64,000 nucleotides of DNA from JBMTVN01 sp046047235 (GTDB lineage Bacteria; Verrucomicrobiota; Verrucomicrobiia; Limisphaerales; JAHDYP01), in assembly GCA_046047235.1 (NCBI GenBank), contig JBJOII010000011.1, positions 1-64,000 of the forward strand. The letters are read 5' to 3'. Below, one piece after another: positions 27,609 to 37,135 of this stretch. Within the stretch, counting starts at the first letter, position 1. Every line of letters begins with the position of its first letter. Under the pieces are notes generated by a model, which had not been told where the DNA came from, did no database searches, and worked only from the letters and a program-made list of their open reading frames with translations. The position numbers and the translations under genes are program-made.

Positions 27609-28337
27609 TCATGCCTCAGGTAAATCCCCGTTCGAATACACCTCCCGCACATCATCATGCTCCTCCAGCAAATCAATCAACTTCCGCACCGCCGGAGCAT
27701 CCGCCTCCGAAACCGGAGCCAGCAAAGTCGGCAACCACGTCACCTCCGCCCCCTCACACTCCAACCCCGCCTCCTCCACCCGCTTGTGCACCGCCTCAAA
27801 TGCCGACGGATCCGTCAAAATCTCATACCCCTCCGGCTCCGCCTTGAAATCCTCCGCCCCCGCCTCCAAAGCCAGCTCCATCAACTGATCCTCCCCAGCC
27901 TTCTCCCGCGAAATAATCAGCTGACCCTTCCGCTCAAATAACCTCGCCACCGCACCCGACGTCGCCATGCTCCCACCCGTCTTCGTCAGGATATTCCGAA
28001 TCTCCGCCGCCGTCCGGTTCCGGTTGTCCGTCGTCAACTCCACCATCAACGCCACCCCGCCCGGCGCGTAAATCTCATACGTCAAATCCTCATACGTCGC
28101 AGCACCCCCCTCGCCCGTCGCTTTCTTGATCGCCCGATCCACGTTGTCCGAAGGCATGTTCGCACTCCGACACTTCAATAAAACCATCCGTAACCGCGCG
28201 TTCATGTCCGGGTCACCCCCACCCTGCCGCGCCGCCACGGTAATCTCACGCGATAGCTTGGAAAAAATCCTCGCCCGCTTCGCATCAATCGCACCCTTGA
28301 AGTGCTTTACCTTCGCCCACTTGCTGTGTCCTGCCAT
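27609..28337 (-). CDS. yebC: YebC/PmpR (TACO1) family protein
   Basis: A 242-residue cytoplasmic protein with the family start MAGHSKWAKVKHFKGAIDAK and the following KLSREITVAARQGG, then MPSDNVDRAIKKATGEG and YEIYAPGGVALMVELTTDNR. YebC proteins were described as transcriptional regulators; more recent work shows that some relieve ribosome stalling on proline-rich stretches. That role would suit a proteome as proline-rich as this one's plus-strand genes (inference). The ATG at 28337 is the family start; a longer frame from 28388 begins upstream of the likely promoter. It is the first gene of the minus-strand run that continues into the RND/mla operon, with a 20-base gap to the RND gene. Confidence 0.96.
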   Translation of the reverse strand: MAGHSKWAKVKHFKGAIDAKRARIFSKLSREITVAARQGGGDPDMNARLRMVLLKCRSANMPSDNVDRAIKKATGEGGAATYEDLTYEIYAPGGVALMVELTTDNRNRTAAEIRNILTKTGGSMATSGAVARLFERKGQLIISREKAGEDQLMELALEAGAEDFKAEPEGYEILTDPSAFEAVHKRVEEAGLECEGAEVTWLPTLLAPVSEADAPAVRKLIDLLEEHDDVREVYSNGDLPEA

Positions 28338-28389
28338 ATCGCTTCGCGCCGGATTACACACAAATCCCCCTCCCCAACAAAGCCCCATT

Positions 28390-28398
28390 TTTATACCA
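28390..28398 (-). promoter_or_regulatory. Candidate extended -10 promoter element for yebC
   Basis: On the minus strand the sequence reads TGGTATAAA, a good extended -10 (TGnTATAAT) element, about 50 bases before the yebC ATG. No convincing -35 hexamer is seen, which is usual for extended -10 promoters. Transcription would start near 28383, downstream of the longer alternative yebC start, supporting the ATG at 28337. This is the divergent promoter region shared with aroC, for which only a weak TTGACG (28454-28459) was noted. Confidence 0.35.
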
Positions 28399-28491
28399 CC
28401 TCACACCCCGCTCACCACCATGCACTTAACCCCCCTCCCAAAACCGCGAATATTTGACGCTAAACCCGTTTTCCCGCAATCTCCGCCAGCC

Positions 28492-29574
28492 ATGGGCAAT
28501 ACTTTCGGCGAACTCTTTCGTATCACAACCTGGGGCGAATCCCACGGCGGCGGCGTCGGCGTCGTCATCGATGGCTGCCCCCCAGGCCTCGCCCTCTCAG
28601 AAACCGATGTCCAGCCCGACCTCGACCGACGCCGCCCAGGCCAGTCCTCCATCGTCACCCCACGCAAGGAAACCGATACCATCCAGATCCTCTCAGGCAC
28701 CTTCGAAGGCCGAACCCTCGGAACCCCCATCTCCATGTGGGTCAAAAACCAGGACGCCCGCCCCGATGCCTACTCGGAAATGGCCCGCAAATACCGCCCC
28801 TCCCACGCCGATTACACCTACCAGGCCAAATTCGGAATCCGAAACTGGCAGGGCGGTGGCCGCACCAGCGCGCGCGAAACCATCGGCCGCGTCGCCGCAG
28901 GCGCCGTCGCTAAGAAACTGCTCAAGGAACTCTTCGGCGTCGAAGTCCTCGCCGCCGTCCAACAAGTCCAGAAAATCTCAACCACGATCAACCCCGACCA
29001 ACTCCGCGCCGAAGACGTCGAAGCCAATATCGTCCGCTGTCCCGACCCCAAAACAGCCGAAAAAATGATCCGCCTCATCGAACGGATGCGCCGTACCGGC
29101 AATACCGTCGGCGGTGTCGTCCTCGGCGTCGCACGTAATGTCCCCCCGGGCTGGGGTGAACCCGTTTTCGACCGACTCGAAGCCGACCTCGCCAAAGCCA
29201 TGCTCAGCTTGCCCGCCTCCCGCGGCTTCGAAATCGGCTCCGGCTTCGATAGCGTCAAACTCACCGGCCTCGAACACAATGACCCCTTCCGCAATCAACG
29301 CGGCCGAATCCGCACCACCTCCAACCGCTCCGGCGGAATCCAAGGCGGCATCTCCAATGGCGAAACCATCTACTTCCGCGTCCCTTTCAAGCCCGTCGCC
29401 ACGGTCATGCACCAGCAGCCCACCGTCGATACCCAAGGCCGGAACACCTCCCTCAAAGGCCGCGGACGCCATGACCCGTGCGTCCTCCCCAGAGCCGTCC
29501 CCATCGTCGAGGCCATGACCGCTCTCGTGCTCGTCGATCACGCCCTCCGCCAACGCGGCCAGTGCGGCACCTGA
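28492..29574 (+). CDS. aroC: Chorismate synthase
   Basis: A 360-residue enzyme that converts EPSP to chorismate with reduced FMN, the last step of the shikimate pathway to aromatic amino acids, folate and quinones. Signature motifs are present: GESHGGGVGVVIDGCPPGL near the start, RPSHADYTYQAKFGIRNWQG, GGRTSARETIGRVAAGA, GFEIGSGFDSVKLTGLEHND and RTTSNRSGGIQGGISNGE, then GRHDPCVLPRAVPIVEAMTA. The length is typical. The start MGNTFGELFRITTWGESHG agrees with the family, so longer upstream frames are rejected. It is monocistronic, divergent from yebC and convergent with the BamA/TamA-like gene. Confidence 0.98.
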   Translation: MGNTFGELFRITTWGESHGGGVGVVIDGCPPGLALSETDVQPDLDRRRPGQSSIVTPRKETDTIQILSGTFEGRTLGTPISMWVKNQDARPDAYSEMARKYRPSHADYTYQAKFGIRNWQGGGRTSARETIGRVAAGAVAKKLLKELFGVEVLAAVQQVQKISTTINPDQLRAEDVEANIVRCPDPKTAEKMIRLIERMRRTGNTVGGVVLGVARNVPPGWGEPVFDRLEADLAKAMLSLPASRGFEIGSGFDSVKLTGLEHNDPFRNQRGRIRTTSNRSGGIQGGISNGETIYFRVPFKPVATVMHQQPTVDTQGRNTSLKGRGRHDPCVLPRAVPIVEAMTALVLVDHALRQRGQCGT

Positions 29575-29640
29575 ACGCGCCCCGCACCTGCTCCCTCCCT
29601 CTCTCCTTACCCTCGGCGCTACGCACTACACGCCTCGTCG

Positions 29641-31797
29641 TCAGAAGGGATACCCAATCGAAAAGTGCAGCGTGCCGTCCACATCCCCCGTCCGCCGCTT
29701 CACGTTGTGCCCATACTCCAGCCGCACCGGCCCCACCGGTGATCGATAGCGAATGCCCCCCCCCACAGTGACCACGTAGTCACCCGCCGGATAGTCAGCA
29801 ATCTCCCTCGCCATACCCGCCCCATCCGTAAACACCACCACCGACCATTGATGCGTCAATCGCTGCTCCAGCTCCAAATGACCAATCATCGTGCTCTCAT
29901 CCCCCACTAGCTTGCCCTCAGCATCCCTCGACGCTGCCTCACCCTGGGTAAACCCTCGCACACTCGTCGCCCCCCCCAAAAAGAACCGACGGTTGAAAGG
30001 CAGATACTCAGAGACTTCCCCCGATACCAAAATCACCGAATGCGACAACCCTGAGTGGAACACCAACATCCTGCTCAACGGCACATGCCAGCTGCCCCCA
30101 ACCTCAAACCGACCATACCTCGCACCCCCACCCAACCGCTCATCCGCATACTCTGCCGTCGCATAAACCCGATGCCCCCGCGTCGGATACAACGGATTGT
30201 CACTCCTGTTCCGGTCAAACGTCAGCCCAAACGACGCCACATTCGCCCGCTGTAAGCCATACGCCGGGTTGAAATTATCATCCTCCGTCTCCAACCGCTC
30301 ATAGCCATAGCGAATCCCGACATCCGCCAATAACTGCGGCACATATCGGCTATACCCAAGGCTCCCACCAAAATCCCGCCGCACAAAGGTCGTCTCCTCC
30401 CGACGCCGGTAATAGCCAATCGCCGTCAGGTCGCCCAGCGAATCAAAGACCTGCGGAATGGTATAACCATACTCCGCCTTCGTGCTCTTAAAGGACTGCA
30501 CCGCCAACAACCGATGCCGATGGGCCAACCCAAACAAATCCACCTGCTCAAACTCCGCACCCGCACGCAATAACTCATAACTGCCATACCCCGCCAGCAG
30601 ACTCAAACTCACCGGCTTCGTCTCCTCCACCTCAAAAGTCACCTCGCGTAATCCCGGCGTCTCCGTGTCCTCATACGCCACATCCACCCGGTCAAAGATG
30701 CCCAGCCGCAACATCTGAAACCTCGCCTCCTCCACCATCGCCGGATTTAAAGGATCCCCCTCGGCAAATCGAATCCTCCGCTCCACCACACTCTCCCGCG
30801 TCCGAAACAACCCCTCAGTCTTAACCCTGGCAACCCGTACCACCGGCCCCCGGTCAATCAATGCCGTCACCTCCAACCCCCGCTCCAAGACCCCCTCACT
30901 CCACGGCGCTACCCCCACCTCCACTTTCGCATCCGCATAACCCTCCACATACAACGGCGCCTTCAAGGCCCTCACCCACCTCTGCTCCCATAACCTCGAA
31001 TACGGCTCCCTCACCCCCCCAACCCGAACCACCGAAACCTCGTTCGTCATCACAACCCGAACCCGGACCACCGTTGCCTCCACCAAGTGCCGAGCCCCCT
31101 CCCACACCCGAACAACCACATCCACACGACCCGTCTCGTGATCCCGCTCCTCCGTCTCCACCTCCACTTCCGCATCCCCATAACCCAACCGCACCAACTC
31201 CTCACGCAGATTGCTCAAGCCCCGACGCAACCTGGACTCACTGAAAACCCGCGTCCCCCGCTGACGAATAACAAAATCCTCAATCACAAAATAGGACCTC
31301 GCCGATGACTCGCTCATCGCCGCCAAACCCTCGAAATCCAAACGATCAAAGGTATACATCACACCCTCATGAATCTGAAACGTTACCTCCCTCGCCTTCA
31401 AATCCGACGGAACCTCAAACCGCTCTGTCGAACTCACCTCACAGGGATAACGCCGCAATGTCCCGTCTCCCAGCCTCAACTCCACATCAATCCGCGGCCG
31501 CAAATACCCGTCCTGCTGCACGCTCGCCAATAACAATAACGCCGCATCCTCAACTGTACTCCCCCCCAAATAAGGATCCTTCGATTGCTCCGGCCGCAAT
31601 ACCCGCAGGTTCACCGCCAATCGACGGTTCCCCAACAGCCCATACCCCCTCACCCTCAGCTTCGCCGGTGACAACTCCTCCTTCACCCCATCCGCCCCCG
31701 AATCCAACTCCTCCGCGCCCATCCCCCAACCCACACATAACCCCAGCCACAACAACACCTGGAACCATCCCCACCCATTGAACAGTACCCGCCTCAT
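29641..31797 (-). CDS. BamA/TamA-family outer-membrane assembly protein
   Basis: A 718-residue outer-membrane protein. A signal peptide (WFQVLLWLGLCVGWGMGAEE) precedes several POTRA-like domains (about 30-390, for example FRTRESVVERRIRFAEGDPL and ILRRLGIFDRV-type strands) and a C-terminal Omp85 barrel. Barrel features include FFLGGATSVRGFTQGEAA (the RGF-type loop 6 motif) and a terminal aromatic FSIGYPF, the usual insertion signal. Its ATG overlaps the tamB stop (ATGA), which gives the classic tamA-tamB arrangement, although here the TamB-like gene comes first. The pair is expected to move or insert proteins, or lipid, at the outer membrane. Confidence 0.93.
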   Translation of the reverse strand: MRRVLFNGWGWFQVLLWLGLCVGWGMGAEELDSGADGVKEELSPAKLRVRGYGLLGNRRLAVNLRVLRPEQSKDPYLGGSTVEDAALLLLASVQQDGYLRPRIDVELRLGDGTLRRYPCEVSSTERFEVPSDLKAREVTFQIHEGVMYTFDRLDFEGLAAMSESSARSYFVIEDFVIRQRGTRVFSESRLRRGLSNLREELVRLGYGDAEVEVETEERDHETGRVDVVVRVWEGARHLVEATVVRVRVVMTNEVSVVRVGGVREPYSRLWEQRWVRALKAPLYVEGYADAKVEVGVAPWSEGVLERGLEVTALIDRGPVVRVARVKTEGLFRTRESVVERRIRFAEGDPLNPAMVEEARFQMLRLGIFDRVDVAYEDTETPGLREVTFEVEETKPVSLSLLAGYGSYELLRAGAEFEQVDLFGLAHRHRLLAVQSFKSTKAEYGYTIPQVFDSLGDLTAIGYYRRREETTFVRRDFGGSLGYSRYVPQLLADVGIRYGYERLETEDDNFNPAYGLQRANVASFGLTFDRNRSDNPLYPTRGHRVYATAEYADERLGGGARYGRFEVGGSWHVPLSRMLVFHSGLSHSVILVSGEVSEYLPFNRRFFLGGATSVRGFTQGEAASRDAEGKLVGDESTMIGHLELEQRLTHQWSVVVFTDGAGMAREIADYPAGDYVVTVGGGIRYRSPVGPVRLEYGHNVKRRTGDVDGTLHFSIGYPF

Positions 31798-34700
31798 CGC
31801 TGAATCAACCTCCACTTCACCCCCGCGTTGATCGCGTCATACTCGTCATACTCCCCCACCAAACCCCACGTGTCCGTCAACCGATACTCCAAATAATACG
31901 TCACCCGTCCACCCGTCGATATCCCCTCACCACTCCTGAATATCAACCGCTCCTCCCCCGCATCCTGAGAACCCAACTTGTTCAAAATGTCCTTCCCAAT
32001 CAATGTCGCCAGCTTCGCCACCCGATCCTTCGTCGTCGTCGTCAACTCATGCCTCGGCAATTCCCCCGCCGTAATCATCATCACAATCTCCTCAGACGAA
32101 AGCGATGGCACCGAAGAAAACTGGATCGCCGGCTCACTCATCGTACCGCTGACTTCCATCCGCAAGTCATACCCAAATGTCCGCGAAGCCCCCATCACCA
32201 CCAGCCTCGGCGCATCCGGATTCTGCTCACTGAAACTCACAATGCCCTGCCGTATCGGAATGTTCGCATACGGAAATAACGCCTGCCCCTCATACACCTG
32301 AATGTCCCCCGTCAACAAAGGATCCCGCAGCGTCCCGCCAAGCCGCATGTTCATCGAATGCACCCCACGATAAAATGGACTCTTCACGTGAATCGTCCGG
32401 TTAGCCCTCAACTGCAAATCTAAACCCCATGACGCCATCGGCTCCTCCGTCACACTGAAATACGGCGGCGGTAACGACGTCTGACGAACGTTCACCCCCA
32501 ACAACGAATCCAAATCGCTCAATACAAAACTGCGCTGCAAATCCACCGCCCCCCGGACCACCACAGGCTCCTCCTCGCTCCGCACCAAGGCCAAATCCAA
32601 ATCACCCCGCACAATCAAACCCGCCTGCCGCGCCAACGGTAAATTCGCCCCCGTCACCCGCAAATCCAGCGCAGGCAGCTCACCCGGCTTCCTCCAGCAA
32701 ACCGCCGTGTCCACCAACCCGCTCAACCGCACAGTCTCCCCCCCCCAATCCGCCTCCATCCCCGTTATCACCGCCTGCTGATCCTGCAACGCCAACCGAC
32801 CGTTGATGTCCCTTATCGGCCCCAATAACGGAAATGCCCGCGTCGATAAACCACTCACCCCCCCCTCCCCCTCAAGCCTCCACCCCGGCAACATCCGAAC
32901 CTGCACGTCCACCACACCCTCCGGCCGCAATGGCCCTAACCACTGCGGGTTGACCCGCGATAATGCCAACTCATCCATCACCGCCTCACCCTCCAACTGC
33001 CCCCAGTCCACCCTGACCTCCCCCCCCAACAACGACTCCCACATCCCCGCGGCCAACGGCAAAGCCGCCGACACCCGCATTTCCTGCCCTCCCACCCGAA
33101 CCCGCATCGTTTCCAACGCCAGCCGCTCCGGCTCCAACCCCACCCCCAAGGACAACTCCTCCAGCAATACCATCGCACTCTCCCCAGGATTCTGCCCCGG
33201 CCGCCCCACCGATCCAACCGTAGCACTCAGCCTGCCACGAGGCTCCACCAACGTCCCCGCCAAATCGAACTCGCATCGCGCCCCTTCCAACTCCAAACCC
33301 GATACCACCATCAACCAGTCTTCCATGGCCGGACTCGGCTCCGCATCCAAATGAAATCGCATCCCGCCATCCGGAACCAACCGCACCATGGCCCCCGACC
33401 CCGGCCGCCCCAACACCACCGGCAACTCACCCTCCGCCCTCACCCACTCCCGCTCACCCTCCGCCACCCCCAACCGCTCCAACCGCACACCCTCACCACC
33501 CCCCGCCAACTTCACAAAAATACGCTCCGCCACCCCCTCCAAGGCATCCACCACTTCACCCGCGCCCTCCAAGTCCACTCGCATCGGACCTTCATCCCAA
33601 ACCGCCGATGCCTTCAGCCGATCCAATCGAACATCCGGCATCTCACCTAACACAAACGCTCCCGCCCACCCGCTGTCCACCCCCTCCACCCCCAAATTCA
33701 CACTCCCACGATCCGGCCACTCCACCCCACCCTCCACCAACAAACTCTGCACTCCGTTAGTCAAATGCAACGCCCCCAAAGTCACTCCAGGCACCCCGTC
33801 ACCACCCACACCAGTCAGCGCAACCCCAGTCACTCCCTCCAATCTGAGCGGCACGTCCGATCCCCCGCCTACCTCCAACTCCGTGACCCGAACACCCTCC
33901 CCCCCGGCCGTCTCCACCCCCAACGTGACCCAGCCAACATCAGTCCTCCAATCCACACGCCCCCGCACCCGCTCCTGCCCCTCCCCCTCCCAACCCAGCT
34001 CCAGCCTGCTTTCCCGCATCCCCGCCAACCGAATACTCTCAACTACAACTCTCCCCTGATGCCGCATTTCAGCAATCGCCCCCTTCGCCGCCACATCCAA
34101 CTGCACCGCCCCCACACCCACACCCCTCCCCCCAACCAACCGCTCCACCAGGTTCGATCCCAAATTCCCCGTGGCTGTAAACCGCCCCACCTCCAACGAA
34201 CCCAAATCTAACGACTCAACCTCCATCCCAAAACGACTCCCCGCCGCATCCCCAAAATTCAGCGCCGCACCCTCCACCACCCTCCCTCTCAACCCCGCGT
34301 CCAGCTCCAACTCACTCACCTCCTGCCCCCCAACCCGCACACCCTCGCCCCGAACCACCAGACTCCCCTGAACACCGCCCTCCACCAAACCCCGAAAATC
34401 CAAATCCCCACTCAACACACCCTCCGCCTCCACCCAACTCTGCCGACTCAAATCCAACCGCACAGTCCAACTCGACCGCAGCTGTTCAAGAACATGACTC
34501 CACTCAACCCGCATCGGTGAAACCAAACCCACACTCCCGGCCCCCATCCCCACTTCCAAACCATCCAACTCGCCCCCGGCCAAACTGACCCGACCACTTC
34601 CCTTCACCAAGATCTCACCCACCACTGGCTCCTCGTGCTTCCCGGTCAACACCCAGTCCACCCCCAACTCTTCCCCGCCGCCAACCCCACGAATAACCCC

Positions 34701-35540
34701 ACCCATCCGCTCCAACCCCGGAACACGCTCAACCAAACCGGAATCAACACTCTCCTCCAATCGTAACTCAAACTCCTCCGGCCAAACCGCCCCGCCATCC
34801 CGAGAATACTTCGCGCTCAGCCCCAAGTCCTGCCCCTCTACACGACCACCCGCAACAATATCCCACCCCTCCATCAAACCGCTCGCCGTCACCCCCAAAT
34901 CAACCAACCACGGATCGCCCACCTTAACCCCAAGCCGAAACGCATTCGTATCATCCAAATTTAATCGAGCCTCGCCAGCAATCCCCTGATCCGGAACATC
35001 CACAGCCGCCACCACCCCGCCATCCCGATAAACCAAATGCCCCACCCGAATCACTAAACCCGGCATCTCCACCGCGCCATCCTCCAACTCCACCGGCGGC
35101 ACCCACCGACGCAGCAACTCCCCTACCTGCCCCACCTGATCCAACACCCCGCCAACCCCCGATACCCCAACTTCCTCCCCCTCAGCAACATCACCCCGCT
35201 CCGCATCAAGCATCACCGTCCACCCCCGAACCCGGACCACCCCACCCTCCAGCTGTCCAGCCGAAGTCCAGCCCAACACCACCAGCTCCCTCCAATCGGA
35301 AATATCAACCTCCTCAACCTGAACGTTCCCCCCGGGAAAACCATACTCCACCCCCCGCAACCCCAAACCAAACCAACCGCTCCGCTCAATACCCGCCACA
35401 CGCATCCCAATCCCCCCCAAAACCCCCTTCAAAACCAGAGGCAACCACAGAGGGAAAATCAAAACCACCAGAAGCAACAACCCCGAAGCATACAATAGGA
35501 CCCTACGCCAACGACTAGGCTTGTCTTTCTTCGGCTGCAT
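31794..35540 (-). CDS. tamB: TamB-family translocation/assembly module protein
   Basis: A 1248-residue AsmA/TamB-type protein. One N-terminal membrane anchor (VLLYASGLLLLVVLIFPLWL) is followed by over 1000 residues of β-strand-rich sequence, dominated by Gly, Val, Leu and Glu, that should form a periplasm-spanning β-taco. The C-terminal DUF490 region is clear: DPLLTGDIQVYEGQALFPYA, RLVVMGASRTFGYDLRMEVS, SLSSEEIVMMITAGELPR and YYLEYRLTDTWGLVGEYDEY. TamB-like proteins work with TamA or BamA, or carry lipids to the outer membrane. The ATG at 35540 places a short basic segment before the anchor; an in-frame GTG at 35585 is a second option with a GGTGAG-like site. Confidence 0.94.
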   Translation of the reverse strand: MQPKKDKPSRWRRVLLYASGLLLLVVLIFPLWLPLVLKGVLGGIGMRVAGIERSGWFGLGLRGVEYGFPGGNVQVEEVDISDWRELVVLGWTSAGQLEGGVVRVRGWTVMLDAERGDVAEGEEVGVSGVGGVLDQVGQVGELLRRWVPPVELEDGAVEMPGLVIRVGHLVYRDGGVVAAVDVPDQGIAGEARLNLDDTNAFRLGVKVGDPWLVDLGVTASGLMEGWDIVAGGRVEGQDLGLSAKYSRDGGAVWPEEFELRLEESVDSGLVERVPGLERMGGVIRGVGGGEELGVDWVLTGKHEEPVVGEILVKGSGRVSLAGGELDGLEVGMGAGSVGLVSPMRVEWSHVLEQLRSSWTVRLDLSRQSWVEAEGVLSGDLDFRGLVEGGVQGSLVVRGEGVRVGGQEVSELELDAGLRGRVVEGAALNFGDAAGSRFGMEVESLDLGSLEVGRFTATGNLGSNLVERLVGGRGVGVGAVQLDVAAKGAIAEMRHQGRVVVESIRLAGMRESRLELGWEGEGQERVRGRVDWRTDVGWVTLGVETAGGEGVRVTELEVGGGSDVPLRLEGVTGVALTGVGGDGVPGVTLGALHLTNGVQSLLVEGGVEWPDRGSVNLGVEGVDSGWAGAFVLGEMPDVRLDRLKASAVWDEGPMRVDLEGAGEVVDALEGVAERIFVKLAGGGEGVRLERLGVAEGEREWVRAEGELPVVLGRPGSGAMVRLVPDGGMRFHLDAEPSPAMEDWLMVVSGLELEGARCEFDLAGTLVEPRGRLSATVGSVGRPGQNPGESAMVLLEELSLGVGLEPERLALETMRVRVGGQEMRVSAALPLAAGMWESLLGGEVRVDWGQLEGEAVMDELALSRVNPQWLGPLRPEGVVDVQVRMLPGWRLEGEGGVSGLSTRAFPLLGPIRDINGRLALQDQQAVITGMEADWGGETVRLSGLVDTAVCWRKPGELPALDLRVTGANLPLARQAGLIVRGDLDLALVRSEEEPVVVRGAVDLQRSFVLSDLDSLLGVNVRQTSLPPPYFSVTEEPMASWGLDLQLRANRTIHVKSPFYRGVHSMNMRLGGTLRDPLLTGDIQVYEGQALFPYANIPIRQGIVSFSEQNPDAPRLVVMGASRTFGYDLRMEVSGTMSEPAIQFSSVPSLSSEEIVMMITAGELPRHELTTTTKDRVAKLATLIGKDILNKLGSQDAGEERLIFRSGEGISTGGRVTYYLEYRLTDTWGLVGEYDEYDAINAGVKWRLIQR

Positions 35541-35769
35541 CAGGTCCCGCTCCACTGCCGTCAAAACCACCAACCCCCACTTCACGCCTCACCCGGAAAA
35601 CCCCTCCACTGAATCACAACACCCCCAAAAGAGCGACCTCCAAGCCGATTAAATTTTGCCTGCAACCTACCCGCATACCCCAACATCAATACCCACCCAC
35701 CCCGCCAAAACGGAACACTCAAACCTCAAACCTTTGACCAATAACCCAGCTCCCAGCTCCCAAAAAACC

Positions 35770-36219
35770 CTACCCCACAATCGCCTTCCGCTCCTCCTTC
35801 CACCGCTCCCCCAACCCCAACAAGGTCTTCGCCTTCAAATGCTTCTCCGCCATCGGAAAAATCAACCGCTCTTCCTTGTCAAAATGCCGACGCGACCCCA
35901 CCACGGCCTGCCGCAGATAATCCCGCGCTTTCCCAACCTGCGAGCTCGCCAAACAAGCCCCCAGCGCCGCGTCAATCTCCTCATGCTCCTGATGAAATGT
36001 GTCGTGCTGCCCAATCTGCTCAAAGCAATGATCCAAGGGCTCAATGATCAACTCATCCTCAACCTTCGAATGGGCGTCCAGCATCGACTCAAGAACGCGC
36101 CCCAATACCTGAACCTCCCGTAACGTCTTCAGTGTGGGTAACGCCTCCTCAATGGAATCGAAAAGGTTGTGGAACACGACGTGCTCAGCCAGTAGTGCCT
36201 CAGTGATCTTAATGGCCAT
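35770..36219 (-). CDS. Hemerythrin HHE domain-containing protein
   Basis: A 149-residue four-helix protein. The iron-binding pattern of hemerythrin-type domains is visible: LLAEHVVFHNLFDSIEEALP in helix A, MLDAHSKVEDELIIEPL in helix B, HDTFHQEHEEIDAALGACL in helix C and SRRHFDKEERLIFPMAEKHL in helix D. Such proteins bind a di-iron centre and sense or store oxygen, nitric oxide or iron. The ATG at 36219 gives the usual family start; an upstream in-frame codon at 36327 adds unrelated residues. It follows the RluA-type gene by 34 bases and is probably the last gene of the ppiD-like/rluA unit. Between its end and tamB (35586-35769) I see no further gene. Confidence 0.9.
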   Translation of the reverse strand: MAIKITEALLAEHVVFHNLFDSIEEALPTLKTLREVQVLGRVLESMLDAHSKVEDELIIEPLDHCFEQIGQHDTFHQEHEEIDAALGACLASSQVGKARDYLRQAVVGSRRHFDKEERLIFPMAEKHLKAKTLLGLGERWKEERKAIVG

Positions 36220-36253
36220 AGTGCGGCGAATATCGCCCCACACCCCAATCACG

Positions 36254-37135
36254 TCAAACCACAGAATCAGTTCCCTGCTCCTCGCTCCCCCACTGCCCCC
36301 CCCCAGAATCACCGCCCAGCGCCCCATACCGCCGCAGATACTTCAAACCCACCTCAAAATCTTTCGGTAAAGGCGCCTCTACCACCACCTCCCCCGGTAT
36401 CCCAGCTGCCACCGCCGGCAACCTCACGGATTCCACATGCAAAGCCGGCCGCCCTATCAATGGCCGCTCCTCCAAATCCCGCTTGAAACGGTAGCCCGGC
36501 TTCAACCTCGACAAGTTCAAAGAACGCCCGCCATACAGCTCGTCCCCCACCAACCGTAACCCGTGCCGACGCAAATGAGCCCTGATCTGATGCGGACGCC
36601 CCCCAATCACCCGACAACGCAACAAGGTGAACTTCCGAAAACGCTCCACCACCTCAAACCGCGTTTCACTTCGCTTTCCCCGCTCCTTGTCCACCCGATA
36701 AAAACCCGTGGGAGTTGGCTTCCTCGCCAGCGGTGCACTAATCGTAAACTCGTCCTGCGGAGATCCCTCCACCAGCGCCAAGGTCACGGTCGGCGCCAAA
36801 TGCGAAGCAAATAAATTGGCCAGTGCCTGCCAACACGCACGCGTCCTCGCCACCACCAAAACCCCACTCGCCTCAGCATCCATCCGCTGCGGCGTCGCCA
36901 AGAATCCAGGGTCGTTACCAGAAAACCAATCCCCCCTCCGCGCACGCGCATCCTGCATCAAACCCAGAAAAGAAGGACCTTCAGGAGAAACGGAATCCGC
37001 CAGAACCGGCAGACCAGATGGCTTGTCGACCACCAGCAAATGCGGTTCATCAAACAAAACCGGTAGCTGCCAACGGAGCTTGTCATCCCCGTCATCCAAC
37101 CCCAACCGAATGAGAGAGCCAGGTCGCTTGCTCAC
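36254..37135 (-). CDS. RluA-family pseudouridine synthase
   Basis: A 293-residue cytoplasmic enzyme that converts uridine to pseudouridine in rRNA or tRNA. Seen motifs: VLFDEPHLLVVDKPSGLPVL, the catalytic aspartate in PQRMDAEASGVLVVARTRA, and GGRPHQIRAHLRRHGLRLVG with DELYGG. The family usually has HRLDRxTSG; here the histidine is glutamine and the active-site Asp is retained. No S4 domain is visible. The GTG at 37135 overlaps the upstream stop as GTGA, a common coupling arrangement; a start at 37198 would overlap by 67 bases. The target site cannot be assigned from sequence. Confidence 0.9.
   Translation of the reverse strand: MSKRPGSLIRLGLDDGDDKLRWQLPVLFDEPHLLVVDKPSGLPVLADSVSPEGPSFLGLMQDARARRGDWFSGNDPGFLATPQRMDAEASGVLVVARTRACWQALANLFASHLAPTVTLALVEGSPQDEFTISAPLARKPTPTGFYRVDKERGKRSETRFEVVERFRKFTLLRCRVIGGRPHQIRAHLRRHGLRLVGDELYGGRSLNLSRLKPGYRFKRDLEERPLIGRPALHVESVRLPAVAAGIPGEVVVEAPLPKDFEVGLKYLRRYGALGGDSGGGQWGSEEQGTDSVV

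Noticed and set aside
29575..29640. Terminator between aroC and the BamA/TamA-like gene
   Set aside because: The gap is pyrimidine-rich with no usable inverted repeat.
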